Numbered from the stretch's first letter, positions 16,984-26,392 are shown. The stretch is 64,000 nt of DNA from JACRCG01 sp964524835 (GCA_964524835.1 CAZGEG010000017.1:40633-104632); one strand, 5' to 3'. The notes: generated from the sequence alone by a model not told the origin. Made by a program: numbers and translations.

Positions 16984-17994
16984 ATGCAAAAATACATCTC
17001 CGAACAAAACCTGAACACCCTTCTGGACAATCTTATCGCCGCAGGCATGCGTGTGGTTGCACCGCGCATGAATGCCGGAATACCGCTCTATGAACCTCTC
17101 AACAACTCCGGAGAAATGGTTGTCGATCGGCTGCCGCGCCGTTCGGCCAAAGAGGCTTTCTTTCCTGTCTGCGAAGACATCATGTCCTACGAGAAGGAGG
17201 GGCAGCAGGTCACGCTGACCGATGTCGATCCGGCCCGCTTTCCCGAAACGGTACTGGTGGGCGTGCGCCCCTGCGACGCAGCTGCAATACCGGTGCTGGA
17301 TGCGGTATTTTCCTGGGACTACAAGGATGAATTTTTTCTTGAACGGCGCAGGAAAACAACAATTATCGGCCTGGCCTGCACAACCGCCGACGATGCCTGC
17401 TTCTGCACCGCCGTCGGCCTCTCTCCGGCTGAAACCAGGGGGAGCGACCTGTTCCTGACCCCTTTGGTAGGGGGCGGTTATGCCTGCGAGAGTTATAGCG
17501 AAAAGGGCGAGGCCCTGATAACTCGCTACAACGGACTGTTTGCAGGAGAGTCAAATGCTGAAGCAATACCGCTTGCCGTGCCTCAGGCAGAAGCGATCGA
17601 CCTGAAAAAGGTCAAGGAGTGGCTGGACGAACACTTCGAGGATCCGCTCTGGGATGGTATCGCCGTACGCTGTGTCGGCTGCGGGGCCTGTGCATTTGTA
17701 TGTCCCGCCTGCCACTGTTTCGATATTGTCGACGAAGGAACTGAAAAAGCGGGCAAGCGCCGCAAAAACTGGGATGCCTGCGGTTTCTGGAAGTTTACCC
17801 ACCACGCCTCGGGGCACAATCCGCGCGACCTGCAGCCCAAGCGGTATCGTAACCGCATCATGCACAAATTCAAATACTACGACGACAAATTCGGCCAGAC
17901 CCTCTGCACCGGCTGCGGCCGCTGTGTCCGCATCTGTCCTGTCGGGATCGACATCGCGGCGATAATAGAGGAAATTTCGAATTCTGAATTATGA
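16984..17994 (+). CDS. flxB: FlxB-like iron-sulfur protein (AsrA/HydB family)
   Basis: A 336-residue protein similar to anaerobic sulfite reductase subunit A and sulfhydrogenase beta subunits. It shows VGVRPCDAAAIPVLD, a second block with IGLACTTADDACFC, and two [4Fe-4S] sites: CVGCGACAFVCPACHC and CTGCGRCVRICPVGID. It should relay electrons from the flavin subunit FlxA. Its last codons (SNSEL and stop) are written in the heptad repeat that begins at 17980, so the repeat has entered the coding end. Confidence 0.82.
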   Translation: MQKYISEQNLNTLLDNLIAAGMRVVAPRMNAGIPLYEPLNNSGEMVVDRLPRRSAKEAFFPVCEDIMSYEKEGQQVTLTDVDPARFPETVLVGVRPCDAAAIPVLDAVFSWDYKDEFFLERRRKTTIIGLACTTADDACFCTAVGLSPAETRGSDLFLTPLVGGGYACESYSEKGEALITRYNGLFAGESNAEAIPLAVPQAEAIDLKKVKEWLDEHFEDPLWDGIAVRCVGCGACAFVCPACHCFDIVDEGTEKAGKRRKNWDACGFWKFTHHASGHNPRDLQPKRYRNRIMHKFKYYDDKFGQTLCTGCGRCVRICPVGIDIAAIIEEISNSEL

Positions 17995-18042
17995 ATGTTG
18001 AATTAAATTCAAAATCCAAAATCCAAAATCCAAAATTTCAGA
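17980..18042. repeat. heptad-repeat element overlapping the end of flxB
   Basis: Nine 7-base units in register: AATTCTG, AATTATG, AATGTTG, AATTAAA, then TTCAAAA, three TCCAAAA and TTTCAGA. The first half is the imperfect reverse complement of the second. It covers the flxB stop codon (17992-17994) and most of the spacer to flxA. Confidence 0.85.
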
Positions 18043-18055
18043 ATTGAGTTAATCA

Positions 18056-18904
18056 ATGTGTGATCACACTAACAAGAATATCTATCTTCCCTACCTGGCC
18101 ACCGTCGCGGAAGTCGTCGACGAGACTCCGGATGTGCGCACCCTGCGACTGGTCTTCAATGATGAACAGGTCAGGGAGAGCTTTGCCTTCCGCGCCGGGC
18201 AGTTTGCCGAATATTCGGCCTTCGGCGCCGGCGAGGCGACCTTCTGTATCGCGTCGTCACCGACCCGCACCGGGTATGTTGAATGCAGCTTCCGGTCGGT
18301 GGGGAGGGTGACCGAAGAGCTGCGCCGCCTGGAAGTGGGGGACAGCATGGGATTCAGGGGACCCTACGGCAATTCCTACCCGATTGAAGAGTTCTACGGG
18401 AAAAACCTGGTCTTTGTCGCCGGGGGGATCGCCCTGCCGCCACTCAGGACCCTGATCTGGAACTGTCTTGACCAGCGCGACAAGTTCGGCGAGATCACCA
18501 TTGTCTATGGTGCCCGGACCGAGGACGACCTGGTGTACAAGCGGGAGTTGAAGGAGTGGCAGGAGCGTGGGGATGTGCGGCTGGTCAAGACCGTGGACCC
18601 TGGCGGCAACGGCCCCGGGTGGGACGGCAGGGTCGGGTTTGTACCGACGATTCTCGAAGAGACGGCGCCATCGGCAGAAAATACGGTCGCCCTGGTCTGC
18701 GGGCCGCCGATCATGATCAAGTTTACGCTGCCGGTGCTGGAAAAGCTGGGATTCAGCGACGACCGTGTCTATACCACCCTGGAGAACCGGATGAAGTGCG
18801 GTCTGGGAAAGTGCGGCCGCTGCAATGTGGGGAATGTGTATGTCTGCAAGGATGGCCCGGTCTTTACCGCTCGTCAGGTCAAGGGGATGCCGATGGAGTT
18901 CTGA
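18056..18904 (+). CDS. flxA: FlxA-like NAD(P)H/FAD oxidoreductase subunit
   Basis: A 282-residue protein of the ferredoxin-reductase superfamily (AsrB, HydG, PyrK relatives). A flavin-binding barrel with RAGQFAEYS and CIASSPTRTG is followed by an NAD-binding half (FVAGGIALPPLRTLI, VALVCGPPIMIKF) and a C-terminal [2Fe-2S] site in MKCGLGKCGRCNVGNVYVC. It is the likely entry point for NADH electrons into the Flx-Hdr complex. The gene is last in the operon and is followed by a hairpin at 18942. Confidence 0.88.
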   Translation: MCDHTNKNIYLPYLATVAEVVDETPDVRTLRLVFNDEQVRESFAFRAGQFAEYSAFGAGEATFCIASSPTRTGYVECSFRSVGRVTEELRRLEVGDSMGFRGPYGNSYPIEEFYGKNLVFVAGGIALPPLRTLIWNCLDQRDKFGEITIVYGARTEDDLVYKRELKEWQERGDVRLVKTVDPGGNGPGWDGRVGFVPTILEETAPSAENTVALVCGPPIMIKFTLPVLEKLGFSDDRVYTTLENRMKCGLGKCGRCNVGNVYVCKDGPVFTARQVKGMPMEF

Positions 18905-18941
18905 CTTTCATTCAGTTCCGTCAGTAATAAACCATTTTACC

Positions 18942-18973
18942 AGCAAGGCCCGGACATCTGTTCGGGCCTTGCT
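18942..18973. terminator. terminator hairpin after the hdr-flx operon
   Basis: An 11-bp perfect stem AGCAAGGCCCG (18942-18952) with CGGGCCTTGCT (18963-18973) around a 10-base loop, between convergent genes. The T tail on the plus strand is short (GTGTT), so efficiency is uncertain. Confidence 0.6.
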
Positions 18974-19017
18974 GTGTTAATGCCGGATAAAACAGCGCCT
19001 CGCTTTGTAGCAGAGGG

Positions 19018-19911
19018 TCACTTCGCTGGAAAAATTGTCAGCCTGAGATCCTTTCCGTCGATGGCGGCTGGGAACAGATAGGTCAGTGGAAGTTCGGCGG
19101 TAGTGTCGGCAGAAGTCAGGCGGAAGGAAATCCCCAGAGTGCCGGCTATTGATTCGATGACAGAACGTGGTGTCTCGTCGGCCTTGAAAAACAGCAATCT
19201 TGCTCCGTGCGTTGTCAGCAGGCGTCTGAATGTATACTCCTCAGCCGGATCAAGCCCGCAGATCACGGTCACTTTCAAGGCGTCGTAGGACATGCCGGCA
19301 CCCTCCGCCTCAATGAAAGGGGGAAGCGCGGTGACGCTTACTCCCATCTGTTCAGCTACTTCACGAGCCAGCAGGCAAGGGCGGGACCGGTTCACTGCGA
19401 TTTCCCGAACATAGAGAGTATCAGCGGGCTGGAGCGCTGCAGAGGCCGATTCGGGTGGCGGAGAAGGGCTCGTTTCCCGGCCGGTTTGCGCTGTCGTAAC
19501 CGCTGCCGTATCCGATACCGGCGGAAGCGGGATGGTCAGGTGCTGCCCCACCGACAGACTCTCCGGTCTCCGGATGCCGTTCAGGCGCATTATTTCCGGA
19601 ATAAGCTCTTCGGCTGCTCTGTTGGAGAGTCCATAGCGCTGCATCAGGATAAGAAACAGGTGGTCTCCCTGCCGTACGGTATAGACGCTGGTTTTTCCCC
19701 CTGTGTTGGGCGCGGCAGGCACAACTTTATTTGCCGTTTTGGGCTGCCCTTGCCCTTTTGATGGGCGAACCGGAGGGCGTAGAAGCTCTTTCAGGTCGAG
19801 GTCGTATGGTCCCCCTTGGGCAGCGCCCGCACTTAAAGCGCCCCACACGGCTCCGGTCAGCGAAAGGTACAGGGTCAATAAACACAGTTGCCTGTTACAG
19901 GGTGTTTTCAC
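19018..19911 (-). CDS. secreted LysM-domain protein
   Basis: A 297-residue protein. Signal peptide with CLLTLYLSLTGAVWG, cut near AGAAQG. A proline-rich linker leads to a LysM domain at about 75-130 (YTVRQGDHLFLILMQRYG ending LSVGQHLTIPLPP), then a domain of unknown type with repeated alpha/beta pattern. LysM binds peptidoglycan, so the protein likely acts in the periplasm. The start is a GTG at 19911 because AGGAG lies seven bases upstream and the signal peptide begins there. Confidence 0.75.
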   Translation of the reverse strand: MKTPCNRQLCLLTLYLSLTGAVWGALSAGAAQGGPYDLDLKELLRPPVRPSKGQGQPKTANKVVPAAPNTGGKTSVYTVRQGDHLFLILMQRYGLSNRAAEELIPEIMRLNGIRRPESLSVGQHLTIPLPPVSDTAAVTTAQTGRETSPSPPPESASAALQPADTLYVREIAVNRSRPCLLAREVAEQMGVSVTALPPFIEAEGAGMSYDALKVTVICGLDPAEEYTFRRLLTTHGARLLFFKADETPRSVIESIAGTLGISFRLTSADTTAELPLTYLFPAAIDGKDLRLTIFPAK

Positions 19912-20172
19912 GCGCGACTCCTCTTGTCCGTCAATTGCGACGGCTATTGCATCTGGATAATAGCGCATTTTGAAGTATTCAGCAAAACTTGAGAATAATA
20001 ATTGGCTCGACACCTCTGTAGCACGCCGGGTGTCGTAATACCTGATGCCGTCCGGCAGCCTCTGTTGCAGATATAATTTCGGCAGGTTGCGGGTGTTTCC
20101 ACAGCATCATCACCATGTTCCTGCCAGCGCAGTTCATCATCATGGCGATGGAATTTTGACAATGACGGCACA

Positions 20173-23100
20173 ATGAGCTACAAATACGGCATGAAGACTG
20201 TCAATTCATTATCCATACGTACAATGGTTCTGGGCCTGGTTTTACTGATGATATTGTTTCCGACCGGGCTCATCTTATATACCGGCACGTTGCTGCGAAA
20301 TCATGAAATCAGTGAGGCAACTTCGATTGCATCTTCGACTGCCGACAGGATTCACAGCGACCAGTCTCAGCTCCTTTCCGGTCTGGAACAGCTGGTAACA
20401 ACCATCTCATTTTCCCCTGCGGTTCAAGCCCATAGCGAATCTGAAACCGAACATCTTCTGTCCGTTCTGGTCGCTGCAAACTCCAGCGTTTCGAATATAC
20501 TGATCGCCGATGCCGGCGGTTCTGTGTGGGCTTCTGCACTGCCGCTCTCCGCTGACACTTCAGTTGCCGACAGACGATATTTCAAAAGCGCTCTCGCCAG
20601 CGGAACGTTTTCTTCCGGAGAGTACATGATCGGCCGGATCCGGGGGACCCCCATCTTCGGTTTTGCGTACCCTGTTAAACAGAGTTCCGGCAGGATCTCG
20701 GATGTTATCGTAGTCTCCGTTCCGCTTGACATATACAGCAGGCTGTACCAGGGGGAAATGGCCAGTCCTGTCTCTTCGATACTGCTTGTCGATCATGCGG
20801 GCACAATCCTGTACTCGTCGGTAAATCCGGGCCTGGTCGGGAAGAAGGACCGGCCGGACCTGTTCGCCAGAATGTCGGCAGGCCATGACGAGGGGGCGTT
20901 TGAAGCCGTCGGCAATCTAGGTATCCAGCGTTTTTTCAGCTACCGGGCGCTGCGCCTGAAACACGAATCAGCCCCCTACATGTATATCCGTACCGGACTA
21001 GATAAGAAATTTGTGCTGAAAAGCATCAACAGGCAGGTCGGCTACATGGTAGCAGCATTGTCAGCTATGTTGCTCGTTTCGATCGGCCTGGCATTGTATG
21101 TCAGTAAAAAAGGAATATTCGACCGGTTGAATCAGCTGCAGACCGTTGCGAACAGAATCGCCCATGGAGATTTATCGGTACGAATGTCCGACAAATCGTC
21201 CGGCGGTGAATTGACCGGTATTGTGCGGGCTTTTGATGAATTGGCCGACAATCTCTCCAGTAATATAGTTACCCTTCAGGGCTCCGACATCGCATTAAAG
21301 CAGAGCGAAAAAAAATATCGCGAACTTGTTGAGAAGGCCCATACCATTATCCTGAAAATGGATCTGAATGGCAGGATTACCTATTTTAACGAATATGCCG
21401 AGTCTTTTTTCGGATTTTCAGAACAGGAACTGCTGGGGAGGAATGTTGTCGGCACAATTGTTCCGGAAACCGAGAGCAGCGGCCGGGATCTGCAGGAAAT
21501 GATTGAAAATCTGACACATAATCCCTCGCACTACATCAACAATATCAACGAAAATATCCGAAAAAACGGTGAGCGTGTCTGGATTTCATGGAGCAACCAC
21601 GAACTTGTTGAAGCCGGGGGGGAGAGTCAGGGGATATTGTCCGTCGGGTTGGATATTACCGAGCGAAAGAGAATGGAGGAGGCACTTCGCGCCAGCGAAC
21701 AGCGATTCCGGTCCTTTGTGGAAAATGCCAATGACGTGGTTTTTGCCCTCACCTCCTCCGGTACGTTCAGTTACGTTTCGCCGCAGTGGAAAGAGTCTAT
21801 TGGCTACGATCTTTCGGACGTTATCGGAAAGCCATTTGTGCCGTTTGTTCATCCCGATGATGTACCTGCGTGCTATGCCTTTCTTGCGCTTGTTCTTTCA
21901 ACGGGGGAAAAACAGCGCGGCGTCGAGTACCGGGTACTGCACAAAAACGGAACATGGCTCTGGTACACCGCCAACGGCTCCCGTATTAATGATTCGGACG
22001 GTTCGGTATCATTCATCGGCATCGGGCGCGATATTACAGAGCAGAAGCTTGCCCAGAATGAACTGATGAAAACGCAGAAGCTGGAGTCAATCAGCATTCT
22101 TGCCGCCGGTATTGCCCATAATTTCAATAATGTCCTGACCGGTGTAATCGGGTATATATCTTTTGCCAGAAAACATCTGGATGATTACGGCAAGGCCGCA
22201 CCATTGCTTGAAGCGGCTGAAAAATCGTCGTTCAGGGCTGCAAGCCTTGCACGGCAACTGCTGACTTTTTCCAAGGGGGGTGTCCCGTTCAGAACGCTGG
22301 CTTCAGCGGAAAAGTTGGTGCAGGAATCGATGTCTCTGTTTTTGAGCGGCAGCAGCATTAAGGGTATTGTCCATAATCGGGCCACACAAACCGTCAATGT
22401 TGACAGCCAGCAGATTAACCAGGCATTCAATAACATCGTGCTGAATTCAGTCCATGCGATGCCGCACGGAGGGATCTTGACGGCTCGTATCGAAGATTTC
22501 CGCCTTGATAAGGACAACATATTTCTCCTGAAACCCGGGAATTATGTGAAGATAGCGTTCGAAGACTGCGGCTGCGGCATTGTAAAAGATCATCTTCATA
22601 AAGTATTCGACCCGTATTTTACTACCCGTGCAAACGGCACCGGGCTCGGCTTGTCGACAACACAATCAATAATCACGAAACATAACGGACATATTGACAT
22701 TGTTTCAGATGTCAATCGTGGAACAACCGTTACAGTTCTGTTGCCCGGCAACGATGACTTCCCTTCAGCTGACCCCGGGGAGACAGTTGCAATTGGGAAT
22801 AATCCTGCCGGAGTTTCGTTGCTGATAATGGACGATGAGGAGGATATTCGGGACCTTGTTTTCAGAAGGATGAGCGAACTGGGGTACCAGGTGCATACCT
22901 GCGGTAATGGAGAGGAAGCGGTAGAACTTTATAAAAACAGCTGGGAATCGGGGACGTTACTCCCTATCGCCATACTTGACCAGTTGATTCCCGGAGGGAT
23001 GGGGGGGGATGAAGCTGCAAAGCGGATTCTTTCGATTGATCCTCGTGCTCGCCTGATAGTATCGAGCGGCTATTCGGATGATCCGATCATGACAAACTAT

Positions 23101-23190
23101 AAAAACTACGGGTTCTGTGACACCCTTTCAAAGCCGTACAATACCGACACCCTGCTGCAGGTGATCCAGCGTGTTCAAAAGATTACCTGA
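20173..23190 (+). CDS. membrane hybrid sensor histidine kinase
   Basis: A 1005-residue protein: membrane segment at about 17-38, periplasmic double-Cache-like sensor (about 45-285), second membrane segment (about 292-312), HAMP linker, two PAS domains (about 385-500 and 510-630), a histidine kinase core and a receiver domain. The H-box is AAGIAHNFNNVLTG; ATPase motifs include GCGIVKDH and GTGLGLSTTQSI. The receiver at about 875-1000 has the acidic DDEED and phospho-acceptor Asp in AILDQLIPGG. The layout fits a small-molecule sensor with internal phosphorelay. No separate output regulator lies beside it. Confidence 0.92.
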   Translation: MSYKYGMKTVNSLSIRTMVLGLVLLMILFPTGLILYTGTLLRNHEISEATSIASSTADRIHSDQSQLLSGLEQLVTTISFSPAVQAHSESETEHLLSVLVAANSSVSNILIADAGGSVWASALPLSADTSVADRRYFKSALASGTFSSGEYMIGRIRGTPIFGFAYPVKQSSGRISDVIVVSVPLDIYSRLYQGEMASPVSSILLVDHAGTILYSSVNPGLVGKKDRPDLFARMSAGHDEGAFEAVGNLGIQRFFSYRALRLKHESAPYMYIRTGLDKKFVLKSINRQVGYMVAALSAMLLVSIGLALYVSKKGIFDRLNQLQTVANRIAHGDLSVRMSDKSSGGELTGIVRAFDELADNLSSNIVTLQGSDIALKQSEKKYRELVEKAHTIILKMDLNGRITYFNEYAESFFGFSEQELLGRNVVGTIVPETESSGRDLQEMIENLTHNPSHYINNINENIRKNGERVWISWSNHELVEAGGESQGILSVGLDITERKRMEEALRASEQRFRSFVENANDVVFALTSSGTFSYVSPQWKESIGYDLSDVIGKPFVPFVHPDDVPACYAFLALVLSTGEKQRGVEYRVLHKNGTWLWYTANGSRINDSDGSVSFIGIGRDITEQKLAQNELMKTQKLESISILAAGIAHNFNNVLTGVIGYISFARKHLDDYGKAAPLLEAAEKSSFRAASLARQLLTFSKGGVPFRTLASAEKLVQESMSLFLSGSSIKGIVHNRATQTVNVDSQQINQAFNNIVLNSVHAMPHGGILTARIEDFRLDKDNIFLLKPGNYVKIAFEDCGCGIVKDHLHKVFDPYFTTRANGTGLGLSTTQSIITKHNGHIDIVSDVNRGTTVTVLLPGNDDFPSADPGETVAIGNNPAGVSLLIMDDEEDIRDLVFRRMSELGYQVHTCGNGEEAVELYKNSWESGTLLPIAILDQLIPGGMGGDEAAKRILSIDPRARLIVSSGYSDDPIMTNYKNYGFCDTLSKPYNTDTLLQVIQRVQKIT

Positions 23191-23251
23191 AAAGAGAGGT
23201 GCCAGTGTCCTCCGGGCAGGTGGACCTCTTCTGTCCGCTCCAGGTAATCCG

Positions 23252-23740
23252 TTATGGCTTCGGTCCCAGCGCCGCTTCGATTTTTTTCACATCAAACCCC
23301 TCAATAATGCGGCCATTGATTATAAAGGTCGGCGTAGAGTCCACTTTCGTTTTTTTAGCAATTTCGTACTGCTCCTGCTGCCGTTTCACCCCCTTCGGCG
23401 TGGTGACGAATGTCTGAACCGAATCCATTCTGCCTGACATGACGTCGAAATACGCCCTGGCGCTGTCGTTCTGGGAAAGTATGTACTGTGCCTTCTCCTT
23501 TGCCTTGGGGTGACGGGGGAGAGGGTAGAAGAAAATGTGCCTTGTTACATCCTGCCTCCCTTCAAAATACTTCGAAGCCTTACGGCAAAAAGGGCAGTCC
23601 GGGTCGGTGAACTCGAACACGGTCTTGGAGCCGCTGCCGATGGTGATGCTTTTGCCGGTGTCGATTCCGGCTGCCGAAACCTGCCCGATGCAGATTGACA
23701 GGGAGGCGATAAGTATAACTACGCTCTGTTTCAGATTCAT
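23252..23740 (-). CDS. periplasmic thioredoxin-fold protein (DsbC/DsbA-like)
   Basis: A 162-residue protein with a signal peptide (IASLSICIGQVSA, cut near residue 25) and a thioredoxin fold carrying the active-site pair in DPDCPFCRKASKYF; the cis-proline block is KVDSTPTFIINGRIIEG. The fold and CPFC pair suggest a DsbC/G-type oxidoreductase without a dimerisation domain. The ATG at 23740 overlaps the stop of the upstream kinase by four bases, so the two are translationally coupled. Confidence 0.85.
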   Translation of the reverse strand: MNLKQSVVILIASLSICIGQVSAAGIDTGKSITIGSGSKTVFEFTDPDCPFCRKASKYFEGRQDVTRHIFFYPLPRHPKAKEKAQYILSQNDSARAYFDVMSGRMDSVQTFVTTPKGVKRQQEQYEIAKKTKVDSTPTFIINGRIIEGFDVKKIEAALGPKP

Positions 23741-24939
23741 GGCAGTTTCTCCGGGATAGATATTTTGCAAGTGTAATCGTTGGGGTGACAGGGGAGCAGA
23801 ATGATGAAATTGCTTCCTTCTCCCTCCTCGCTTTCAACCCAGATGCAGCCGTTGAAGCTTTCCACCGCTTTTTTGCAGAATGCCAGGCCAAGCCCTGCGC
23901 CGCCAAGGCTCCGCATCGATGCGTTCCCTGCCTGGACATAGCGCTCAAAGATTTTGGCCAATTCATCAGGCGAGATTCCGCTGCCGTTATCACGAACGCT
24001 AATGCGAACGAAGCAGCGAAGTTCTGACAGTCCGGGTGGAATGGAGGCATAGACCGGGATCCGGATGCGGTGCCGCTCGCTGTTCTCTATACAGCGGCAA
24101 GAGAGAGTTATTGATCCGCCTTCGGGAGTGAATTTGAGGGCATTTCCGAGCAGATTTGCAATCACGCGCCCCATGACAGAACTGTCCACGGCGATTTCCG
24201 GCCCGCTGGCCGGAGTCTCCAGCGTCAGGGTGATGTGTTCCCGTTCCGCAGCGGGAGAAAAACGCCTGACGGCTTCGGCAAGCAGCGTCCCGGGATTGGT
24301 GGGGCTGATTCTGGTCTGCATTCTGCCGGTGCTGAAACGCTGCATATCAAGCAGGTTGTCGATCATGGTCACAACCTCTTCGCAGCTCTCGATCGCCGAT
24401 TGAAGGTAGTCAACCTGTTCCGGATTTACCGCCCCGAGTCGTCCCTCGCGAATGATATCGATAGAGCCGATCACGGCGGTAATCGGATTCTTCATGTCGT
24501 GGGAGAGCATGAAAACGAAATCTTCCTTTTCCTGTTCCAGCTGCATTTTTTCCTTCAATGTACGGCGGTTGTCAATTGCCCGCTCCATACGGTTAAGCAG
24601 ATCATAAATGTCAAACGGTTTTGAAACATAGTCGGCAGCCCCCGCCTTCATGCATTCCGCAACCAGATTTTCGTTGCCATGCGCAGTCATCATAATCACG
24701 GCGGTATCGAAATTGTCGGCCCTCAGGCGGTGTAATACCTCGACGCCGCTGAATACCGGCATGCGCACATCAAGCAGCACCAGGGAATAGCAATTGGATT
24801 GGAGCAGTTTTAATCCCGCTTCTCCATCTGCTGCCCAGGAGGTGAGGTATCCCGCTTCTTCAAGGTGCAGCTTCAGGGTCAGAGCGATGTCCGGCTCGTC
24901 ATCCACGATAAGAATCTTATCAGGTGGTTGTTTTGTCAT
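23737..24939 (-). CDS. receiver-histidine kinase fusion
   Basis: A 400-residue cytoplasmic protein with the receiver domain first (1-125; DDEPD acidic pair, phospho-acceptor Asp in LVLLDVRMP, Lys in YVSKPFDIYD) and a HisKA/HATPase kinase after (about 140-390; H-box FMLSHDMKNPITAVIG, N-box NLLGNALKF, G-boxes DNGSGIS and GGAGLGLAFCK). No membrane or PAS segment. Receiver-first kinases usually take signals from another kinase. Stop and start overlap on both sides: ispD upstream and the thioredoxin-fold gene downstream. Confidence 0.92.
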   Translation of the reverse strand: MTKQPPDKILIVDDEPDIALTLKLHLEEAGYLTSWAADGEAGLKLLQSNCYSLVLLDVRMPVFSGVEVLHRLRADNFDTAVIMMTAHGNENLVAECMKAGAADYVSKPFDIYDLLNRMERAIDNRRTLKEKMQLEQEKEDFVFMLSHDMKNPITAVIGSIDIIREGRLGAVNPEQVDYLQSAIESCEEVVTMIDNLLDMQRFSTGRMQTRISPTNPGTLLAEAVRRFSPAAEREHITLTLETPASGPEIAVDSSVMGRVIANLLGNALKFTPEGGSITLSCRCIENSERHRIRIPVYASIPPGLSELRCFVRISVRDNGSGISPDELAKIFERYVQAGNASMRSLGGAGLGLAFCKKAVESFNGCIWVESEEGEGSNFIILLPCHPNDYTCKISIPEKLP

Positions 24940-25658
24940 TGTGCGTCACCCCTTTTTTTTTCGGCGGCCAGGAAAGCCCCGGCCAAGACGAGATCCTCGG
25001 GTGTTGTGATCTTTATGTTGCGATAATCACCGCGGACGATATATACCCGGCCCCCGTTCCGCTCGACGAGGGAGGAATCGTCGGTACCCGTGAACAGATC
25101 GTTTTCTGCCGCCTGATGAGCGGCGTAAATAACGCTGAACCTGAATGACTGCGGTGTCTGAGCCTGCCAGAGAGTTTCGCGGTCGGGTGTTCCGGTTACA
25201 ACGGAGTTTGCCACCGTCTTGATGGTATCCTTGGCCGGTACGGCGACCAGTGCGCCATCTTGGAACCTGGCCGTTTCTATTGATTCCCGCAGCATATCAT
25301 CCGTTACCATGGGTCTGACGCCGTCGTGGATCAGGACGACATCATCATCGGAAACATACCTCCGCATTGCCCGCAAACCGTTCATGACGGAGTTCTGTCG
25401 CTCCCTGCCGCCGGGTATGATCGCGGCAACCTTGGAAAATCCGCAGGCCTCGACGATATGCTTACGACAATACGGGATCTCTTCGGCAGGAATGACCAGA
25501 TAAATGGCATCAATCAGGGGGGAATGTTCAAAAACGGAAATGGTGCGGGCGACTATCGGCATGCCGTCCAGCTGCAGATACTGCTTGTTGATGGAAGCGC
25601 CCATGCGTTTGCCCATGCCTGCGGCAGGTATCAGGGCAACAGATTTGAATGCGGTCAT
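24936..25658 (-). CDS. ispD: 2-C-methyl-D-erythritol 4-phosphate cytidylyltransferase
   Basis: The third enzyme of the MEP isoprenoid pathway; it adds CMP to methylerythritol phosphate. 240 residues, with the nucleotide-binding IPAAGMGKRMG at the N-terminus, LIHDGVRPMVT and FTGTDDSSLVER. The ATG at 25658 follows CGGAG; extra residues upstream in the open frame are not family-like. No ispF is fused or adjacent, and the neighbour is a kinase gene overlapping by four bases. Confidence 0.95.
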   Translation of the reverse strand: MTAFKSVALIPAAGMGKRMGASINKQYLQLDGMPIVARTISVFEHSPLIDAIYLVIPAEEIPYCRKHIVEACGFSKVAAIIPGGRERQNSVMNGLRAMRRYVSDDDVVLIHDGVRPMVTDDMLRESIETARFQDGALVAVPAKDTIKTVANSVVTGTPDRETLWQAQTPQSFRFSVIYAAHQAAENDLFTGTDDSSLVERNGGRVYIVRGDYRNIKITTPEDLVLAGAFLAAEKKRGDAQ

Positions 25659-25722
25659 GTTCGGATTCTCCGCAGGCAGTATACCAGCTTCTCGCAAAGG
25701 TGCCACTGTGAATCATTTCAGA

Positions 25723-26391
25723 TCAGCTGTTTTTGGCAGTCGTCGTGCCGTTCATCAGCACCCGGCCGCCATACTCGGCGTTCTTGCGGACGAGTGTTTC
25801 GGCCAGATCGGCATCTTTTTTCCGGAACGCCTCGATGATTTTTTCGTGTTCCTGCACCGAGACCTCCATCCGCCCCGGGAGACTGAGCGACGTAAAGCGA
25901 AGGCGTTGAAATTTGGTCACGAGACCGGTTATCAATTCATGCAGTTTTTCGTTGTCAGCCGCCTTGATGAACAGTTCGTGAAAGTCGCTGTGAACCTTGA
26001 AGAAATGTTTGATGTCACCTGTCCGGGCCAACTCCGCCAGTTTGTTGTTGATCGTCTGGAGGCGGGCAAGATCCTTCTCGCTCAGATTTTCACAGGCACG
26101 CCTGGCCGCATACCCCTCCATGATGCTCTTGATAGCGTAGAACTCCTCGACGTCCTTTGGACTGAGTTCACTGACGATAGCGCCGCGGCGGGGGATCACC
26201 GTCAGGTATCCTTCCGATTCCAGCTGGCGGAAGGCTTCACGGATCGGCGTACGGCTGATGCCGTATCGCTCGGCCAGCTCGGGCTCCGAAACCCGGCTGC
26301 CCGCCTTGAGACTGCCGGACACTATCGCGTCACGGATGTTTTCGAGTATCTTTTCACGCAGAGTAAGGTGCTTTTCCATCGGTTTCTTCAT
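25723..26391 (-). CDS. GntR-family regulator, FadR subfamily (FCD domain)
   Basis: A 222-residue regulator. The winged helix-turn-helix spans about 10-75 (ELAERYGISRTPIREAF, then YLTVIPRRGAIVS), and an FCD effector domain follows with the metal-site pattern HSDFHELFI and VSVQEHEKIIEAF. Such proteins usually sense an organic acid. ATG 26391 is used; an ATG four codons in (26379) is possible. Two copies of an 11-base sequence lie at or before the start and are probably its own operators. The effector is not evident. Confidence 0.88.
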   Translation of the reverse strand: MKKPMEKHLTLREKILENIRDAIVSGSLKAGSRVSEPELAERYGISRTPIREAFRQLESEGYLTVIPRRGAIVSELSPKDVEEFYAIKSIMEGYAARRACENLSEKDLARLQTINNKLAELARTGDIKHFFKVHSDFHELFIKAADNEKLHELITGLVTKFQRLRFTSLSLPGRMEVSVQEHEKIIEAFRKKDADLAETLVRKNAEYGGRVLMNGTTTAKNS

Positions 26392-26392
26392 G

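Noticed and set aside
23195..23229. Terminator after the hybrid kinase
   Set aside because: AGAGGT pairs with ACCTCT, but the loop is long and no T run follows.
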